This document shows positions 16,067-23,842 of a stretch of DNA of 46,630 nucleotides, in pieces. The notes under the pieces were generated by a model. That model did no database searches. It worked only from the letters and a program-made list of their open reading frames with translations, and was not told where the DNA came from. The translations under genes and the position numbers were made by a program. Origin of the DNA: Lentzea terrae (lineage in GTDB: Bacteria; Actinomycetota; Actinomycetes; Mycobacteriales; Pseudonocardiaceae); NCBI RefSeq assembly GCF_003265345.1, contig NZ_QFWW01000032.1, forward strand, positions 164,410 through 211,039, read 5' to 3'. Each line of letters opens with the position of its first letter. The first letter of the stretch is position 1.

Positions 16067-16212
16067 CACGTCCGCCTCGCTGGGTTGAGCCGCGCCTTCC
16101 CGACGCCGACCAGGTGAGTCGCGTCCGACGTGTGCAGCCGGGCCTCGGCCCTGGTCTGGCTCTCGTGCTCGTCGATGAGGACCTCGACACTCCACTTCTT
16201 GGCGGTGCTCAT
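16066..16212 (-). pseudogene. DUF1876 protein, truncated (48 aa)
   Basis: ATG 16212 has GAGGAGG four bases upstream. The product begins STAKKWSVEVLIDEHESQTRAEARLH and continues through THLVGVGKARLNPA, the well-conserved first half of DUF1876 proteins (usually about 90 aa). It ends in RRT-stop where the family continues into a helical half. A deletion joining it to the SHOCT remnant is the likely cause. A DosR-like site lies 53 bp upstream of the start. Confidence 0.7.
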
Positions 16213-16264
16213 GAAGCCTCCTCGTCCCGGGGCCAGGTTGGTGCTCCGCGTGAGGGCGGGCGCA

Positions 16265-16278
16265 GAGTCCAAGGGCCC
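16265..16278 (-). promoter_or_regulatory. DosR-like box upstream of DUF1876
   Basis: The minus strand reads GGGCCCTTGGACTC, matching about 11 positions of the GGGACC...GGCCC form. It ends 53 bp from ATG 16212, within the spacing seen for the other boxes. Confidence 0.5.
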
Positions 16279-16375
16279 GTGCAGGGCGAGCCCGATCGCC
16301 CTGTCGACTGTGCGGCCGCAGGCATGATGGTCGACGCATGACCTGGAACCCTGCGGAGGCAGCGGTGGGCGGGTA

Positions 16376-16620
16376 CCGAACTGCACCGCGTCGCCGACGA
16401 CACGCTGATCGTCGTCACGGTGGGAGACGGGCGTCCGGACCACGTGCGGGGCGGGGCGGCACTGCAAGCAGCGGTGCTGGCGGCCCGTTCGACGGGCGTG
16501 CGGGTGCGGCCGATCATCCACCTCATGCACCGCCAGCAGTGGCGGGCCGGCCTGATCGAGCAGCACGAGCTCGCGAGCTTCCCGCAGGCCCTGTTGCACG
16601 TGGGTGCCAAGGACCCGAAC
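16376..16620 (+). pseudogene. Acg/Rv3131-like nitroreductase C-terminal remnant
   Basis: The plus frame reads ELHRVADDTLIVVTVGDG, GGAALQAAVLAARSTGVRVRPIIHLMH and FPQALLHVGAKDPNG, the C-terminal half of the Acg-family FMN nitroreductases. These include DosR-regulon members such as Rv3131 and Rv2032. The N-terminal half and the usual final helix are missing and no ribosome binding site precedes it. It is a remnant, not an expressed enzyme. Confidence 0.65.
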
Positions 16621-16625
16621 GGCGC

Positions 16626-16639
16626 GGGACCAACGACCG
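16626..16639 (+). promoter_or_regulatory. DosR-like box upstream of CBS protein 1
   Basis: GGGACCAACGACCG matches about 10 of 14 core positions with a perfect left arm. It ends 53 bp before ATG 16692. Confidence 0.6.
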
Positions 16640-16691
16640 CGTCCTCGGGCGCGGCGCGTTCCTGGCGTCGAAACCTGAAGGGAGAAGCGCC

Positions 16692-17264
16692 ATGCGCGCT
16701 CGCGACATCATGACCAGCCCGGCGATCACGGTGAAACCGGAAGCAACCGTGCACGAGGCCGCGGCATTGCTGGTTTCGCAAGGCTTCACCGCGCTACCGG
16801 TCGTCGACGACGACAAGAGGCTGATCGGCATCGTCACCGAGGCCGACCTGCTGCGCAACGGCTACAGCGACGAGGCAGGCGTCTCCCGCGTGGGCGACGT
16901 GATGACCGCACCGGTGGTGGCGATGGAGGGTGACGCGCCGACAACGGTCCTGGCGCGGGCGATGGTCGCTGACCGCGTGCGTTGCCTTCCGATCGTGGAT
17001 GGTTCCAAGGTCATCGGTGTGGTGACACGGCGTGATCTCGTGCGCGCACTCGCCCGGACCGACAAGGCCATCACCTCCGAGGTCCAGCACGTGCTCGACC
17101 TCTACAGCGGCCGAACTCGCAAGTGGACGGTTGTCGTCAAGGACGGTGAGGCGACGATCAGTACCGATGGCACCGAGGAGAAGACCAGACGCGTTCTTGC
17201 CAAGCTGGCTCGCTCCGTACGCGGAGTGCTCGATGTGCGCGTGCTGACCGGAGGAGAACGATGA
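16692..17264 (+). CDS. CBS-pair + BON domain protein 1
   Basis: I start at ATG 16692 with GGGAGA upstream; the longer frame to 16338 is read-through of the nitroreductase remnant. The 190-residue protein has two CBS motifs: RDIMTSPAITVKPEATVHEAAALLV...LPVVDDDKRLIGIVTEADLL, and DVMTAPVVAME...RCLPIVDGSKVIGVVTRRDLV. A BON-like C-terminus (WTVVVKDGEATISTDGTEEKTRRVLAKLARSVRGVLDVRV) follows. CBS pairs bind adenine nucleotides and report energy state. DosR regulons contain such proteins (e.g. hrp1/Rv2626c). Its stop overlaps the ATG of the USP remnant. Confidence 0.92.
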   Translation: MRARDIMTSPAITVKPEATVHEAAALLVSQGFTALPVVDDDKRLIGIVTEADLLRNGYSDEAGVSRVGDVMTAPVVAMEGDAPTTVLARAMVADRVRCLPIVDGSKVIGVVTRRDLVRALARTDKAITSEVQHVLDLYSGRTRKWTVVVKDGEATISTDGTEEKTRRVLAKLARSVRGVLDVRVLTGGER

Positions 17265-17715
17265 AAGGACCAGCCGCCCGGTCCTGGTCGGTGTCGACGG
17301 CTCGTCCTCGGCTCTGGCTGCGGTGAAGTGGGCCGCCCACGACTGTGCTCGTCACCACGCTCCGCTGCGGTTGGTGAACGGCTACTCGGTACCTGCCCGC
17401 GGACACCTCGAGATGGTGTTGACGGGCAACGAGATCTGACAGGCGATCGAGGACCAGGCCTACAGGTGGCTGACCGGGGCCGCTGCGGCCGCGCGCCGCT
17501 GCGCCCGACGTGGACGTGACCACAGAAAGGGTTTGCCTGTGCGGAACGAGTCTGCTGATCGACGAGTCGCGGAGTGCGCGGCTGATGGTGGTCGGTTCCC
17601 CGGGACTCGGCAACGTCACCGGGCTGCTCGTCGGCTCGACCGCGGTCGCCCTGGCGTCCCACGGCAGGTGCCCGCTGGTCGTGGTCCGCGGCACCGAAGT
17701 GCCGGGAGATTGGCG
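17261..17715 (+). pseudogene. Universal stress protein, multiply disrupted
   Basis: ATG 17261 overlaps the CBS stop (ATGA), but the reading frame is lost within about two codons. In the next frame RPVLVGVDGSSSALAAVKWAAHDCARHHAPLRLVNGYSVPA is a USP N-terminus, ending at a TGA at 17437-17439. USP sequence resumes and, after another shift near 17500, finishes with LMVVGSPGLGNVTGLLVGSTAVALASHGRCPLVVVRG, the ATP-binding G-2X-G-9X-G(S/T) region. At least two frameshifts and a stop mean no USP can be made. Confidence 0.85.
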
Positions 17716-17916
17716 ATCCTGCTCGTGGGTGCCGGACTCGCCGCTGGGGTGGTGCGCGCGCTGCGGACTGGTGACGCCGGCCAGGTCGGCCGAGTGCTCG
17801 TCGGCGCGCTGGTGCAGGTACCGGCGGCGTGGGTGCTGGATGGAGTCGCGGTGGCGCTGTTCGGCGTCGTCGGAGGCGATCTTGCGGGGTACGGCTGGTA
17901 CGACGGTCCTGCCTGA
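17706..17916 (+). pseudogene. ABC-2 type permease fragment
   Basis: The frame reads LAILLVGAGLAAGVVRALRTGDAGQVGRVLVGALVQVPAAWVLDGVAVALFGV, ending YGWYDGPA-stop. ALVQVPAAWVLDGVAVALFG resembles helices of actinobacterial ABC-2 exporter permeases. It has no start site and abuts the USP remnant directly, so it is a transposed or deletion-joined piece. The family call is tentative. Confidence 0.45.
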
Positions 17917-17937
17917 GCAGGCGACAACCGTGCCGCA

Positions 17938-17951
17938 GGGACCTATGTCAC
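17938..17951 (+). promoter_or_regulatory. DosR-like box upstream of CBS protein 2
   Basis: GGGACCTATGTCAC matches 11 of 14 core positions (12 if C is allowed at position 6). It ends 60 bp before ATG 18011. Confidence 0.68.
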
Positions 17952-18010
17952 GACGGAGAGATGGCTAACCGCACTGCCCGACGAGACGTGAACGACAGAG
18001 GCTCAAGGGT

Positions 18011-18571
18011 ATGAACGCTGCAGATGTGATGACCAGCCCGGCGATCGTGGTGAATCCCACCACCACGGTCCGCGCGGCGAGCGCGCTGCTGGGTGACCAC
18101 GGGTTCTCCGCCCTACCCGTGGTGGACGACGACGGCAAGCTGGTGGGAATCGTGTCGGGTGCCGACCTCCTGCTCGCGGGCATGACGCCGGAGACCTCGA
18201 CGGAGCCGGTGGCGCGGTTGATGCGCAAGGCGGTGATCAGCGCCCCGACGACGGCGACGCCTGCGGAGCTGACGGCGATCATGTTGTCGCAGCGGCTGCG
18301 GTGCTTGCCGATCGTGGCGGACGGGCAAGTGCTCGTCGGGGTGGTGAGCCGCAGCGATCTGTTGCGCATCCTCACTCCCGCTGACGCCGTACTCGCAGCA
18401 CGAGTCGACGCGGCGTTGCGGGCCTACAGCGGCGGTCCACGATGGACGGTGTCGGTGCGGGAGGGCGAGGTCAGCGTGGCCGGTCCGTTCGCGGACGTGG
18501 CCGAGCGCAAAGTGGTCGAAGCGCTGATACATACGGTCCCCGGCGTGCGGGGATCACGGGTCGCCTCCTGA
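18011..18571 (+). CDS. CBS-pair + BON domain protein 2
   Basis: This intact 186-residue protein is a clear paralog of the CBS protein at 16692: ADVMTSPAIVVNPTTTVRAASALLGDHGFSALPVVDDDGKLVGIVSGADLL, then LMRKAVISAPTTATPAELTAIML...LPIVADGQVLVGVVSRSDLLRILTPADAV. The BON-like tail ends VRGSRVAS. It probably senses adenine nucleotides. A DosR-like box precedes it and another follows its stop directly, before a USP/CBS chimera. Confidence 0.92.
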   Translation: MNAADVMTSPAIVVNPTTTVRAASALLGDHGFSALPVVDDDGKLVGIVSGADLLLAGMTPETSTEPVARLMRKAVISAPTTATPAELTAIMLSQRLRCLPIVADGQVLVGVVSRSDLLRILTPADAVLAARVDAALRAYSGGPRWTVSVREGEVSVAGPFADVAERKVVEALIHTVPGVRGSRVAS

Positions 18572-18585
18572 GGGACGACGATCCC
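18572..18585 (+). promoter_or_regulatory. DosR-like box upstream of the USP/CBS chimera
   Basis: GGGACGACGATCCC matches 10 of 14 core positions and directly follows the CBS-2 stop codon. It ends 57 bp before ATG 18642, preserving normal spacing although the gene it would control is broken. Confidence 0.55.
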
Positions 18586-18641
18586 CTGGTCGCTGGCTCC
18601 GCGCCGCTGACCGCAGTGCCCGCCGCGCGAGGCTGAAGTGC

Positions 18642-18800
18642 ATGAGCGACGACGAGCTGCCTCCGTTCGTGGTGGGCGTCGACGGATCACCGGCCGGTGC
18701 AGCGGTGTAGCGGTGCTCGGTGTCGTGAACCGCGAGGACCTGCTGCGCGTGCTGACGCCGCAGGACGCGGTCAACGCGGCCAAGGTGAGCAGGGTGCTGG
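18642..18800 (+). pseudogene. USP N-terminus fused to a CBS-protein remnant
   Basis: From ATG 18642 the frame reads MSDDELPPFVVGVDGSPAGAAV and stops at 18708-18710. MSDDELPPFVVGVDGSPAG is a universal-stress-protein start. From 18707 an overlapping frame reads VAVLGVVNREDLLRVLTPQDAVNAAKVSRVL, the end of a second CBS domain very like CBS protein 2 (VGVVSRSDLLRILTPADAVLAARV). A deletion joining the start of one gene to the end of another explains this. Sequence then passes straight into an inverted LiaF-like remnant. Confidence 0.78.
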
Positions 18801-19142
18801 TTTCCGCCGAACATCGCGATCGGTGTGCGGGTTCCGTGATGCGTGCGCGACCCGACGAGCACGGCGACTCCGACCCCGGCGAGCACCGTGGGCGCCAGGA
18901 GGTCGCCGGTGGTCCCGTCGAGTGTGCCCGCCAGCAGGACGAGGCCGAGCGCCGCGATCACAGCAGACCCCAGCGACACCCTTTGCTGCGCCACCATCGC
19001 GATGACGCCGAGAACCACCACGGCGGCCGGCTACCAGTCGGCGATGACAGGACCGGCGTGGAGCACGTCGACCGCGTCGAGGATGCCGAACACACCGAGT
19101 GCGAGCAACACCAGCCCGACCCACAGCCGCACGGGTTTCACT
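18786..19142 (-). pseudogene. LiaF-like membrane protein with nonsense codon and lost C-terminus
   Basis: From GTG 19142, which overlaps the DUF4342 stop (GTGA), the minus frame reads VRLWVGLVLLALGVFGILDAVDVLHAGPVIADW-stop-PAAVVVLGVIAMVAQQRVSLGSAVIAALGLVLLAG and later IAMFGGNQ. Small membrane helices followed by (A)xFGGN are the mark of LiaF/DUF5668-like proteins. The TAG replaces the second Trp of a conserved WWP, a one-base change. The protein is cut off at FGGN, where the CBS remnant begins. It once formed an operon with DUF4342. Confidence 0.75.
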
Positions 19143-19392
19143 GCTGTTCTTCCTGCCGCTCGACCTCGATCGACCAGTCGTTCGCGAGTGCGGCGATGGC
19201 ACCGATGGCCGTCACGACAGGTGCGGCGATCGCGGCTACCACACCGGCGGTGACCGGGATCTCCATCACGGTGTGCCCCGTGTCGTTCTTGATGATCAGG
19301 CGCCGGACGTTGCCCTCGTGGATGACCTGCTTGACCTTCTCGACGAATGCCTCGCCCCGAAGGCGGTTCTCGGACTTCTGTTCGATGGGCAT
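19138..19392 (-). CDS. DUF4342 domain protein (84 aa)
   Basis: ATG 19392 has a GGAAGGGAG site upstream. The product reads NRLRGEAFVEKVKQVIHEGNVRRLIIKNDTGHTVMEIPVTAGVVAAIAAPVVTAIGAIAALANDWSIEVER, with a soluble helical/strand half and one hydrophobic segment at about 48-70, as in DUF4342 proteins. Its function is unknown. A DosR-like palindrome lies 51 bp upstream. The downstream partner is a broken LiaF-like gene. Confidence 0.88.
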   Translation of the reverse strand: MPIEQKSENRLRGEAFVEKVKQVIHEGNVRRLIIKNDTGHTVMEIPVTAGVVAAIAAPVVTAIGAIAALANDWSIEVERQEEQQ

Positions 19393-19442
19393 GGTCCGCT
19401 CCCTTCCACGACCACGATGTCTCGGTGCGTGGTGGTGGGGCA

Positions 19443-19456
19443 GTGACCTTCGGTCA
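19443..19456 (-). promoter_or_regulatory. DosR-like box upstream of DUF4342
   Basis: The plus strand reads GTGACCTTCGGTCA, which is nearly identical to the ctaD box GTGACCTTCGGCCC at 31909. It ends 51 bp from ATG 19392. Confidence 0.6.
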
Positions 19457-19474
19457 TGTGTGAGGGGTCGTCGG

Positions 19475-20557
19475 TCACCGCCGGCAGGACGGCGTCACGG
19501 CGAGATGGTCGACGACGGCACGGAGGTCGCCTCGGTCGCTCAGCAACTGGCGCTGTCTCGTGGCGCCACCGCCGCACTTCCGCAGCCACGACAGGCATTG
19601 CTCGACGAAGCCGAGGTCTCCCGCGTCGCGCAGCGCGGGCCGTACGTGGGACACCAGTCGCTCGACCAGGTCCCAGCCCGTGCACTGCCGGCCGGACGCG
19701 GCGTCGAGGCACCGGCCGTCCAGCCCCGCCATCGCGGCTCGGGCACACGCGGCCCGCAGCACCGCGTCCGGGGCGCATTCCCTTGGAGTGGAAACCAACG
19801 CCGTGCTCACCAGCGCTCGCGTGAGCGCGGCCTGCAGCAGTGCCTCATCGACGGTCGTCGCGACATCCGCGATTCGCACCTCGACGGTCGGGGCGTGCCG
19901 GGACGGGCGGACGTAGAAGTAGATCATTCCGGGATCGAGGATCACCTCGGCGTCGACCAGCCGCGCGACGAGATCGTCGTAGTGGGCGGCGCTGCGAAAG
20001 TGAGGTGGCACACCGCAGACCGGCCAGCGCGACCACACGGCGGTTCGCCAGCTCGCGTGCCCGGTGTCCCTGCCGTCGAAGAACGGCGAGTTCGCACTCA
20101 GCACGAGCAGTGCGGGCAGCCACGGGCGGATGTGGTTGCTCGCCAGGATGGCGTGGTCCGCGTCCGGTACACCGACGTGAACGTGACATCCGCAGACTCC
20201 CTGGTCCTCGGTGAGCAGGCCGTAGGTCGCGACCATGTGCTGGTAGCGCTGGTCGAAGGACAACGGAGGCGGGCCCGGCCGCCCCAGCGGTGGTGTGCCG
20301 CTCGCGATGAGCAGAGCGCCGTGGCGGCGGGCCGCGCCTGCCAGCGCGGTACGGCCCCGGTCGAGCTCCCTCCGGAGCGACGCCAGGTCGGTGCACACCC
20401 GTGACGCGAACTCGGCTTGGGTGGCCGAGAACTCCCCGTGGAAGTTCACATCGGACAGTTCGGCCACGATCGTGGAACCGGCGGGCAGGGGGCGTCTGCT
20501 GGCGGCGTCGACGACGAGGTACTCCTCCTCGACGCCCAGGGAGAGGGCGGCGATCAT
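19475..20557 (-). CDS. ybdK: Carboxylate-amine ligase, YbdK/GCS2 family
   Basis: ATG 20557 opens the conserved LSLGVEEEYLVVDAASRRPLP, and the 360-residue protein has the ATP-grasp-like GCS2 features: EFSATQAEFASRVC, CGCHVHVGVPD, SANSPFFDGRDTGHASWRT and PSRHAPTVEVRIADVATTVDEALLQAALTRAL. The family is called glutamate-cysteine ligase type 2; many actinobacterial members have undefined substrates. The ATG overlaps the TGA of the truncated M50 gene (ATGA), so translation is probably coupled to that short ORF. The DosR-like box at 20843-20856 would serve both. Confidence 0.9.
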   Translation of the reverse strand: MIAALSLGVEEEYLVVDAASRRPLPAGSTIVAELSDVNFHGEFSATQAEFASRVCTDLASLRRELDRGRTALAGAARRHGALLIASGTPPLGRPGPPPLSFDQRYQHMVATYGLLTEDQGVCGCHVHVGVPDADHAILASNHIRPWLPALLVLSANSPFFDGRDTGHASWRTAVWSRWPVCGVPPHFRSAAHYDDLVARLVDAEVILDPGMIYFYVRPSRHAPTVEVRIADVATTVDEALLQAALTRALVSTALVSTPRECAPDAVLRAACARAAMAGLDGRCLDAASGRQCTGWDLVERLVSHVRPALRDAGDLGFVEQCLSWLRKCGGGATRQRQLLSDRGDLRAVVDHLAVTPSCRR

Positions 20558-20784
20558 GCGCTGGGTAGGGCGGACGTGGCGAGGTGACCGCTGAACCATC
20601 CGCGCGCCAGCGCGGCGAGCACCGTGGTGCTGCAGTAGACCAGGGCCGGGTGGCCTGGCGCCGCCTGCGGCAGCAAGGACGCCGCGACGACCGAAGTGAT
20701 CACCGCGCCGAGCGTCGACCAGTGGACGCCGACCGCGATACCGCGCAGCCGCCCGAGCGGAGTAGAAGGCAAACGGGTGTTCAT
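20554..20784 (-). pseudogene. Site-2 protease (M50, Rv2625c-like) N-terminal remnant
   Basis: The 76-residue ORF starts MNTRLPSTPLGRLRGIAVGVHWSTLG and has one helix (VITSVVAASLLPQAAPGHP...), like the first membrane segment of rhomboid-sized M50/CBS metalloproteases such as Rv2625c. It stops before any HExxH motif; a family member would be about 370 aa. The end, SGHLATSALPSA, still overlaps the ybdK start by ATGA. This suggests an in-frame internal deletion that kept the coupling. It cannot be a protease. Confidence 0.65.
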
Positions 20785-21182
20785 GGATCCAGCGTCCCGA
20801 CTTCGGTCGGTGCTGGGGCAGAGACCGAGGTCCGTCGTGCTCGCGGCAATGGTCCCGCATCAATGCCCACTTCGGGACTCGTCGCCACGCTCGTCATGTG
20901 GCGGGGCAACAGGACCAGGAGGGAATCGGCCGCACCCAGCTCTTCCCCGTCGAAGGTCGTCGCGGTGCCGCGGTCGGTGCCGAACACTGCGGCGGTCAAC
21001 CGCTTGTGCGCCGACGAGGGCCTCGGCTGGTCGACGTGGTTCGGTTGCGTCCCACCGACTCGGACTCGGACTGATCGGTGAAAGCGAAGGCCGCCAGGAA
21101 GAAGTTCATCGACGAACACACCCAGGAGGAGAACGGGTGGATCGCCGGGTTCACGGGCGACATCATCTCCTCCCGGATGCCC
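20785..21182. other. Intergenic region without a recognisable gene
   Basis: About 400 bp. It contains the DosR-like box at 20843-20856 and then open frames on both strands. The plus frame from GTG 21078 and the minus frame through 20996-21119 have no domain I recognise and no convincing ribosome binding site. It may hold further remnants. Confidence 0.4.
20843..20856 (-). promoter_or_regulatory. DosR-like box upstream of the M50 remnant and ybdK
   Basis: The minus strand reads GGGACCATTGCCGC, with a perfect left arm and 11-12 of 14 positions of the GGGACC...GGCCC form. It ends 59 bp from ATG 20784. Confidence 0.62.
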
Positions 21183-21654
21183 TCACTCGACGAACCGCTC
21201 ACGCATCAGGTGCGGACATCGCAGCGCAGCGAGAACACCATCAGCGGCAGGCCGACAACAGCGGGCAGGAACCAGAAGGTCAGGGGGCAGCAGCTGCCAC
21301 AGCGGCAGACGTGGACCGTCGTCGACGTAGAACGCGGTCAGCATGGCGATGTACGAGCCGCCCATGCCGACGATGTGCCAGGCGAGCCAGCGCGTCCGTC
21401 GAGCGGCGACACCCGTGGCGGCCGAGGTGATTGCGACGACGCCCGGTGCGGCCAGGTGCCCACAGGTGTCCCCAGTCGGACACGGCGATCGCAGTACCCG
21501 TCAGTGCGACACCTGCAAGCCCGGCCGGGTAGAGCCAGCCCCGGCGCGGGTGTCGGCCGGAGCGCTCGGGGCTCAGCACGGCCGCGGCTCCGGCGATCGT
21601 GGCTGTGAGACCCAGCAGAACATGGCAGGCGATGAGGACCTGCATGATCACCAA
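21183..21654 (-). pseudogene. Small membrane protein (DUF2306-like), frameshifted
   Basis: From GTG/ATG at 21654/21645 one frame reads MQVLIACHVLLGLTATIAGAAAVLSPERSGRHPRRGWLYPAGLAGVALTGTAIAVSDWGHLW, then loses sense. A second frame carries the continuation WLAWHIVGMGGSYIAMLTAFYVDDGPRLPLWQLLPP, with RERFVE-stop at 21183. Together they make a four-helix protein like DUF2306-type families; at least one frameshift, probably two, lies between. Its start overlaps the stop of the PEP-utilising gene, so both form one unit. Confidence 0.68.
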
Positions 21655-23744
21655 CTCACGACGCCGGTGGTGCCGTCCACCGTGACGATCTGGCCGTCGG
21701 ACAGCACGCGTGTGCCGTTTCCGGTTCCCACAACCGCGGGGATGCCGTACTCACGGGCAATGAGTGACGCATGGGCTGCGAGGTTGCCTCCATCGGTGAC
21801 TACCGCCGCAGCGACCGCGAAGAGCGGAGTCCACGCAGGGGTGGTCGTCGGCGCCACGAGCACCTCGCCGGCGTTGAACCGGCCGAGCTCATCGGGGTCG
21901 TGCAGGATTCTGACTCGGCCCGTGGCACGTCCTGGACTGGCAGGTTGGCCGATGACCGTGTTCCCCGCGACAGCTGGTGGGCTGTGGGCGGCGCCGGCCT
22001 TTGCCATGACGGCGGCGATCATGCGGGATGGTGTGCCCAGCTGCAGTGGTGCCGCCAGACGACGTTGTCGTTGCCAGGCTGCGCGACGCTGCTCGATCGC
22101 CGCGTCTGCGGTCCCGTCCAGTTCGGCGCGGATGCAGAAGAAGACGTCGGTGGGATCACCGGTGGCGAGTTCCTCGCCAAGACGAAGAGCGGTCTGGCGC
22201 AGCACTGGCCAGCCGAGCGTGAGATCGCGTGCCTGCTGCTCACGGATCACGGCGTAGCGTTGCGCGACATCGAGCAGCGCGTCGAACTTGGTGCGCAACG
22301 AAGGTCGGTCGGCGAGCGCGGCCCGGCATCGGCGCTCCGCCGCTTCACGAACTGAGGCCGTCCGCTCCCGCCGAGATTCGTCCACCGCGGACTGTTCTGT
22401 CGTCGGGTGGTACCAGTCGAGCGAGTACACCGCGTGCAAGGGCAGGTCGGTCTCGATGTCCGACAGCCCGGCCAGCAGCGCGGCCACGCCGTCGGGAAGC
22501 TGTGCGGCGAGGTGTCGCCGGGCGAAACGTGCTAGCGCGGCTTCCATCTTCCAGGCGGCGCCTCCGACGACCGCCAGCAGCCACAGGTACTTTCCCGCGG
22601 TGGTGGCGATATCGTCGACTGTGCTGTCCGCGTTGTCTGCCAGCTGTCGGTAGCGCGTGTGCAGTTCGGTCCATCGGGCGTGGAGTTCGCGGAGCAGCGC
22701 GGTGTCGGCGGCCGGCGGATTCGTCAGCGGCTGCACCAGGGCGTGCCGTACGAACTGCAGCAGTGTGAACCGACCCTTGAGGACCGCACGGGCCAGCCGT
22801 GCGGGAGTGATGATCGGGTGTGGAGTTGTGTAGTACCAGCCGTGGACAAGTTCGTGGCCGAAGGGAAGCGAGGTGCCGACAGTCGCCTGCATCTCGTCGT
22901 TGAACCCGGTGATGATGCGGGGGAGGACCCAGTCCGCGAACAGTGGTGTGAGCGGTTCTGGCAGCCATTCGCCGAGTCGGAAGTTGCGCTGCCACAACCC
23001 AGGTCCGGGTGCGTGCCAGTCGACCGGATCAGGCAGGGCTGTCATGGGTCGCGCCTGCAGCAGGAACAGCTGCCCGTTCGCGAACGCCCACTCGATGTCC
23101 TGCGGCCGCCCGAAATGAGCCTCGACTCGCCGAGCCAGCTCGGCGATCGCGAGAGCCTGATCGGCATCCATGGCCTGTTCGATCATGCGCTCGCACCGCG
23201 CGGCGCTGCCTCGAACCGTCCACTGATCGCCGATGGCTTCGCCACCGACGAGCCGCTCTCCCAGACCTCGCACCGCGGTGATCACGGTGTCGTCCCGGTC
23301 GCCGGTGAGCGGGTCGGCGGTGAGCGCCACTCCCGCAGCGTCGGCGTTGACCATCGTCTGCACCAGCACCGCCATCTGAGTGGGCGAGTCCCGGTACGCG
23401 GTGACGCGCGCCGCGGTCGCCGAAGCTCGGCAGGCGCGAACCGCGTCGGGAAGCCCGTCGCTCTGCACGTTGAGGTACGACTCGTACAAGCCGGCGTACG
23501 ACGCGTCCGGAAGATCCTCTGCTGAAGCCGACGAACGCACCGCGAACGGCCCATCACCCAGCCGCCTGGCGGCGTCGTGCAGTGCGGAGTCGAGATCTTC
23601 GGTGGGGTGCGCGGGCACCACGAAGCCCGGTGGCACGGGGAAACCAGCTGCGGCCAGTTCCGCCAACGTGCCCGCTTTGCCGCCCACGATCGCGCGGTCA
23701 GCTTTTGCTACGTGAGGCAAGTCCAGGATATCCACGACCGCCAC
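21648..23744 (-). CDS. PEP/pyruvate-binding phosphotransferase (PEP synthase / Rph-like)
   Basis: The 698-residue protein has an N-terminal PPDK-type ATP-grasp domain (GGKAGTLAELAAAGFPVPPGFVV; FAVRSSASAEDLPDASYAGLYESYLNV; WAFANGQLFLLQARPMTAL), a long middle linker, and a C-terminal mobile phosphohistidine domain (VTDGGNLAAHASLIAREYGIPAVVGTGNGTRVLSDGQIVTVDGTTG), with the swivelling His in AAHAS. This is the architecture of PEP synthases and rifampin phosphotransferases; the substrate cannot be fixed. GTG 23744 has no ribosome binding site and abuts the promoter, so the message may be leaderless. The PadR operators in the divergent region imply PadR control. Confidence 0.85.
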   Translation of the reverse strand: MAVVDILDLPHVAKADRAIVGGKAGTLAELAAAGFPVPPGFVVPAHPTEDLDSALHDAARRLGDGPFAVRSSASAEDLPDASYAGLYESYLNVQSDGLPDAVRACRASATAARVTAYRDSPTQMAVLVQTMVNADAAGVALTADPLTGDRDDTVITAVRGLGERLVGGEAIGDQWTVRGSAARCERMIEQAMDADQALAIAELARRVEAHFGRPQDIEWAFANGQLFLLQARPMTALPDPVDWHAPGPGLWQRNFRLGEWLPEPLTPLFADWVLPRIITGFNDEMQATVGTSLPFGHELVHGWYYTTPHPIITPARLARAVLKGRFTLLQFVRHALVQPLTNPPAADTALLRELHARWTELHTRYRQLADNADSTVDDIATTAGKYLWLLAVVGGAAWKMEAALARFARRHLAAQLPDGVAALLAGLSDIETDLPLHAVYSLDWYHPTTEQSAVDESRRERTASVREAAERRCRAALADRPSLRTKFDALLDVAQRYAVIREQQARDLTLGWPVLRQTALRLGEELATGDPTDVFFCIRAELDGTADAAIEQRRAAWQRQRRLAAPLQLGTPSRMIAAVMAKAGAAHSPPAVAGNTVIGQPASPGRATGRVRILHDPDELGRFNAGEVLVAPTTTPAWTPLFAVAAAVVTDGGNLAAHASLIAREYGIPAVVGTGNGTRVLSDGQIVTVDGTTGVVSW

Positions 23745-23754
23745 CGCCTATAGC

Positions 23755-23839
23755 TAGCATTGCTATATGTAGCGATGCTACTCTAAGCCTTTGAACAGGC
23801 AAGTCGTCACTTCGCTAGCGCGCTGGAGTAGCATTGCTA
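23755..23839. promoter_or_regulatory. Three PadR operators, consensus GTAGCRWTGCTAC
   Basis: TAGCATTGCTA occurs at 23755-23765 and 23829-23839, and TAGCGATGCTA at 23770-23780. Two of them extend to 13-bp palindromes, GTAGCATTGCTAC and GTAGCGATGCTAC. They fill the divergent region between the PEP-utilising gene and padR; the last ends 3 bp before the padR ATG. They should mediate autoregulation and control of the minus-strand gene. Confidence 0.85.
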
Positions 23840-23842
23840 CCT

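Noticed and set aside
18638..20404. 588-codon plus-strand ORF
   Set aside because: It runs through the CBS remnant and then antisense to DUF4342 and ybdK; its sequence beyond the remnant has no family resemblance.
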